Positions 60,076 to 64,000 of a stretch of DNA of 64,000 nucleotides are shown piece by piece. Made by a program: the position numbers and the translations under genes. The notes under the pieces were generated by a model. It was not told where the DNA came from. It was given only the letters and a program-made list of their open reading frames with translations, and did no database searches. The stretch is from Pseudogemmobacter humi (lineage in GTDB: Bacteria; Pseudomonadota; Alphaproteobacteria; Rhodobacterales; Rhodobacteraceae). The DNA lies in assembly GCF_900609055.1 (NCBI RefSeq), contig NZ_UXAW01000070.1, forward strand, positions 1 through 64,000, written 5' to 3'. Position 1 is the stretch's first letter, and the number at the start of each line of letters is the position of its first letter.

Positions 60076-60240
60076 TTCTGGTGCTCCGGTTTGCAGCCGG
60101 CGTGAAAAGGGAAGCCGGTGCAAGGCCGGCGCTGCCCCCGCAACTGTAAGCGGCAAGCGAAGCCGGCGGGCCATCGGATCGGGACAATCCGAAGGCCGGC
60201 CTTGCGGCGCTCCGCAAGTCAGGAGACCTGCCAGAACCGA
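60069..60240 (+). promoter_or_regulatory. Adenosylcobalamin (B12) riboswitch upstream of nrdHIEF
   Basis: All the conserved segments of the cobalamin aptamer are present in order: a GGTGCTCC-like start near 60081, AAGGGAAGCCGGTGC (60107-60121), GCTGCCCCCGCAACTGTAAG (60131-60150) and the B12 box AGTCAGGAGACCTGCC (60217-60232). The region between 60240 and the nrdH start contains GCGGAG and CTCCGC segments that could form an expression-platform hairpin. With B12 bound it should switch off the downstream B12-independent ribonucleotide reductase. Confidence 0.95.
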
Positions 60241-60351
60241 AAAGGCAACGAAACCGTGCGGAGGGCGCGGAAGAGTGGATCCGGCGGATACGTCTCCGCG
60301 GGCCGGTCTTCTGTGAACCGCCGCCACCCGGGACAGAAGAAGGATCAGGCA

Positions 60352-60573
60352 ATGACCATCACCGTTTACTCGAAACCCGCCTGCGTTCAGTGCACCGCGA
60401 CCACCCGCGCGCTCGACGCCCGCGGCATCGCTTACAGCATCATCGACCTGACCGAGGATTCCGACGCGATGGAGCGGGTGATGGCCATGGGCTACCGCCA
60501 GGCCCCGGTCGTGGTGGCGGGCGATGCGCATTGGGCCGGATTCCGCCCGGACATGATCGGCCGCCTCTCCTGA
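60352..60573 (+). CDS. nrdH: Glutaredoxin-like protein NrdH
   Basis: A 73-residue electron donor for class Ib ribonucleotide reductase, reduced by thioredoxin reductase. The redox centre is CVQC (residues 11-14), as in E. coli NrdH, then ALDARGIAYSIIDLTED and the QAPVVV and HWAGFRPDMI segments that end NrdH proteins. ATG 60352 follows AGGATCAGGCA. It is the first gene after the cobalamin riboswitch. Confidence 0.95.
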   Translation: MTITVYSKPACVQCTATTRALDARGIAYSIIDLTEDSDAMERVMAMGYRQAPVVVAGDAHWAGFRPDMIGRLS

Positions 60574-60583
60574 GGCGGGGGTC

Positions 60584-61012
60584 GTGGAGCCTGCCGTTCC
60601 CGGTTTGATCTATTATTCGTCCGAATCGGGCAATACTGCGCGCTTCATGCACAAACTCGGGTTTGCGGCGCAGAGGATTCCGATCTCGCCGAAGGATGAG
60701 ATGCCGGCAGTCGCGCAGGATTACGTGCTGATCCTGCCGACCTTCGCCGATGGCGAGGGCCGCGGGGCCGTCCCGAAACAGGTGATCCGCTTTCTGAACG
60801 ATCCGGCGCGGCGCGCGCGGATCCGCGGCGTGATCGCTTCGGGAAACAGAAATTTCGGCGCGACTTTTGCCCTCGCGGGTAAGATCATCGCCGGGAAATG
60901 CAATGTCCCCGTGCTCTGGCGTTTCGAGCTGGCGGGACTTGAGACCGATATCGCCCGCGTCCGGCGCGGGCTTCAGCTTTTCCGGGGGATGGAATGCTCG
61001 ACAATGGCGTGA
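60584..61012 (+). CDS. nrdI: Flavodoxin-like protein NrdI
   Basis: A 142-residue flavoprotein that helps assemble the dimanganese-tyrosyl radical cofactor of NrdF. FMN-binding loops are evident: [17 protein letters not shown] (phosphate loop, about 10-26), [17 protein letters not shown] and [15 protein letters not shown]. The start is a GTG at 60584. It overlaps nrdE by 19 bp, as usual for nrdI-nrdE pairs. Confidence 0.93.
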   Translation: MEPAVPGLIYYSSESGNTARFMHKLGFAAQRIPISPKDEMPAVAQDYVLILPTFADGEGRGAVPKQVIRFLNDPARRARIRGVIASGNRNFGATFALAGKIIAGKCNVPVLWRFELAGLETDIARVRRGLQLFRGMECSTMA

Positions 61013-63120
61013 AGCCTGCGCTGGATTACCATGCGCTGAACGCGATGCTTAACCTCTACGATTCAGAGGGGAAGATCCGTTTCGAAGCAGACCGTATGGC
61101 GGCACGGCAGTATTTCCTGCAACATGTGAATCAGAATACCGTCTTCTTTCACAATCTCGACGAGAAGCTGCGCTATCTGGTCGATGAAGGTTATTACGAA
61201 GCCGAAGTTCTGGACCAGTATTCGCGCAACTTCCAGCGCGCGATCTGGGATGCCGCCTATGCGCGGAAGTTCCGTTTTCCGACTTTCCTCGGCGCGTTCA
61301 AATATTATACCTCCTACACGCTGAAAACCCGTGACGGGCAGCGGTATCTGGAGCGTTACGAGGACCGCGTGGTCATGGTCGCGCTGGCGCTGGCGCGCGG
61401 CGACGAAGCGCTGGCGATGAGCTTCATGGAGGAAGTCCTTTCGGGCCGGTTCCAGCCGGCGACGCCGACCTTCCTGAATGCCGGAAAGAAATCCCGCGGC
61501 GAATTGATTTCCTGTTTCCTCCTGCGGATCGAGGATAATATGGAATCCATCGGCCGCAGCATCAATTCGGCGCTGCAATTGTCGAAACGCGGTGGCGGCG
61601 TGGCTTTGATGCTGACCAATCTGCGAGAATTGGGCGCGCCGATCAAGGGGATCGAGAACCAGTCCTCGGGCGTGATTCCGGTGATGAAACTTCTGGAAGA
61701 CAGTTTCAGCTACGCCAATCAGCTTGGCGCGCGCCAGGGCGCGGGGGCGGTCTATCTGAATGCGCATCACCCCGATATTCTGCGCTTCCTCGATACCAAA
61801 CGCGAGAATGCCGACGAAAAGATCCGCATCAAGACGCTGAGCCTTGGCGTGGTGATCCCGGATATCACTTTCGAGCTGGCTAAGAAAAATTCAGATATGT
61901 ATCTTTTCTCGCCGCATGACGTCGAGAAGATCTATGGCGTGCCCTTCTCGGAGATTTCGGTTTCCGAGAAATATCATGAAATGGTGGACGACAAGCGGAT
62001 CAAGAAAAAGAAGATCAACGCACGGGAATTTTTCCAGACCATCGCCGAGATCCAGTTCGAAAGCGGCTATCCCTATATCATGTTCGAGGACAGCGTGAAC
62101 CGGGCCAATCCGGTTCATGGCCGCATCACCATGTCGAATCTCTGCTCGGAGATCCTTCAGGTGAATGAGGCGAGCACGTTCCACGAAGATCTGAATTACG
62201 ATCACCTCGGCACCGATATTTCATGCAATCTCGGCTCGCTGAATATTGCGGCGACGATGGACGGGCCGGATTTCGGCGCGACCGTCGAAGCGGCAATCCG
62301 CGCGCTGACCGCGGTGTCGGAAATGTCGGCGATCGACGCGGTGCCCTCGATCCGGCGTGGCAATGACGAGGCCCATGCGGTGGGGCTTGGCCAGATGAAC
62401 CTGCACGGCTATCTGGCGCGCGAACATGTCTATTACGGCTCCCCCGAGGGGGTGGAATTCACCAGCGTGTATTTCGCGGCTGTCGCCTATCACGCGATCC
62501 GTGCCTCCAATCTGCTGGCACAGGAAAAGGGTGAGAGCTTCCGCGATTTTGACAAGTCGAAATATGCCGATGGTTCGTTTTTCGACAAATACACCGGGCA
62601 GGACTGGCTTCCGACCTCGGAAAAAGTGGCGAGCCTGTTCGAAAAGGTCAAGCTGCCGACCCGCCAGGACTGGGCGGAACTGAAGGCGCTCGTGATGCAA
62701 TACGGGCTTTACAACCGCAATCTCCAGGCGGTGCCTCCGACCGGCTCGATCAGCTATATCAACAATTCGACATCTTCGATCCATCCGATCGTGGCGAAAA
62801 TCGAGATCCGCAAAGAGGGCAAGATCGGTCGCGTCTATTATCCGGCGGCTTTCATGTCGAACGAGAATCTCGAATATTATCAGGATGCCTATGAGATCGG
62901 TCCGGAAAAGATCATCGACACCTATGCGGCGGCAACCGAACATGTCGATCAGGGCCTGTCTCTGACCCTGTTCTTCCCGTCCGAGGCCACCACGCGCGAT
63001 ATCAACAAGGCCCAGATCTATGCCTGGAAGAAGGGCATCAAGACGATCTATTACATCCGCCTGCGCCAGACCGCGCTGGAAGGAACCGAAGTGCAGGGCT
63101 GCGTTTCCTGCACGTTGTGA
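60994..63120 (+). CDS. nrdE: Class Ib ribonucleotide reductase, alpha subunit
   Basis: A 708-residue catalytic subunit reducing ribonucleotides. Active-site features include [23 protein letters not shown] (Cys/Glu catalytic residues), SCNLGSLNI and the C-terminal redox GCVSC. The specificity motifs ([25 protein letters not shown]) fit NrdE. No N-terminal ATP cone is present, so the dATP overall-activity site seen in class Ia is missing, as usual for Ib. It starts at ATG 60994 within nrdI. Confidence 0.97.
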   Translation: MLDNGVKPALDYHALNAMLNLYDSEGKIRFEADRMAARQYFLQHVNQNTVFFHNLDEKLRYLVDEGYYEAEVLDQYSRNFQRAIWDAAYARKFRFPTFLGAFKYYTSYTLKTRDGQRYLERYEDRVVMVALALARGDEALAMSFMEEVLSGRFQPATPTFLNAGKKSRGELISCFLLRIEDNMESIGRSINSALQLSKRGGGVALMLTNLRELGAPIKGIENQSSGVIPVMKLLEDSFSYANQLGARQGAGAVYLNAHHPDILRFLDTKRENADEKIRIKTLSLGVVIPDITFELAKKNSDMYLFSPHDVEKIYGVPFSEISVSEKYHEMVDDKRIKKKKINAREFFQTIAEIQFESGYPYIMFEDSVNRANPVHGRITMSNLCSEILQVNEASTFHEDLNYDHLGTDISCNLGSLNIAATMDGPDFGATVEAAIRALTAVSEMSAIDAVPSIRRGNDEAHAVGLGQMNLHGYLAREHVYYGSPEGVEFTSVYFAAVAYHAIRASNLLAQEKGESFRDFDKSKYADGSFFDKYTGQDWLPTSEKVASLFEKVKLPTRQDWAELKALVMQYGLYNRNLQAVPPTGSISYINNSTSSIHPIVAKIEIRKEGKIGRVYYPAAFMSNENLEYYQDAYEIGPEKIIDTYAAATEHVDQGLSLTLFFPSEATTRDINKAQIYAWKKGIKTIYYIRLRQTALEGTEVQGCVSCTL

Positions 63121-63153
63121 CGGATGGAAAGCGCCGGGGGCCCTGCCCCCGGA

Positions 63154-64000
<847 letters not shown>

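Overview
The window is high-GC alphaproteobacterial chromosome, most likely from the Rhodobacteraceae/Paracoccaceae (Paracoccus-like or Rhodobacter-like). The evidence is the phaZ-phaC-phaP-phaR polyhydroxyalkanoate cluster with CTGC-N3-GCAG PhaR boxes, a four-subunit sarcosine oxidase operon, thyX, class II glpX, a class Ib nrdHIEF operon behind a cobalamin riboswitch, and small intergenic palindromes. The genus cannot be fixed from the sequence alone.

Layout. 0.4-13.5 kb: an AI-2E-family transporter, an MltB-type transglycosylase, a gene-free stretch, an HNOBA-GGDEF cyclase paired with a degenerate H-NOX-like protein, a DUF4153 membrane protein, glyoxalase I, a Slam-like outer-membrane protein with its probable lipoprotein client, thyX, an ArsC-like protein and a cold-shock protein. 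13.8-18.6 kb: thrS, a Tag-like glycosylase, two alpha/beta hydrolases and a hydrolase remnant. 18.7-24.4 kb: phaZ divergent from phaC-phaP-phaR plus a LysR regulator. 24.5-31.7 kb: a DegT-type aminotransferase and soxB-x-y-soxD-soxA-soxG, with two unrelated secreted-protein genes inside the operon. 31.9-42.0 kb: dps, glutamate dehydrogenase, three Tad-pilus-like genes, a small lipoprotein, hom, glpX and recJ.

42.17-59.23 kb: a 17-kb integrative element in the 3' end of tRNA-Glu(UUC), bounded by an 18-bp direct repeat. It carries a tyrosine integrase, an excisionase-like protein, XRE regulators, a MobV-like relaxase with a candidate oriT, a serine resolvase, an unrecognised A+T-rich two-gene helicase operon (the best candidate for an undescribed, possibly defensive, system), several toxin-antitoxin-type genes (parDE, an MNT-type nucleotidyltransferase, an AbiEii-like pair, truncated antitoxins) and a parA/repC plasmid-type replication and partition block. 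It looks like a mobilisable, plasmid-derived element.

59.3-64.0 kb: the chromosome resumes with a PaaI-type thioesterase and nrdH-nrdI-nrdE-nrdF. That operon is preceded by two candidate NrdR boxes 31 bp apart and an adenosylcobalamin riboswitch, implying that the B12-independent class Ib reductase is shut off when cobalamin is plentiful. nrdF runs off the right edge.
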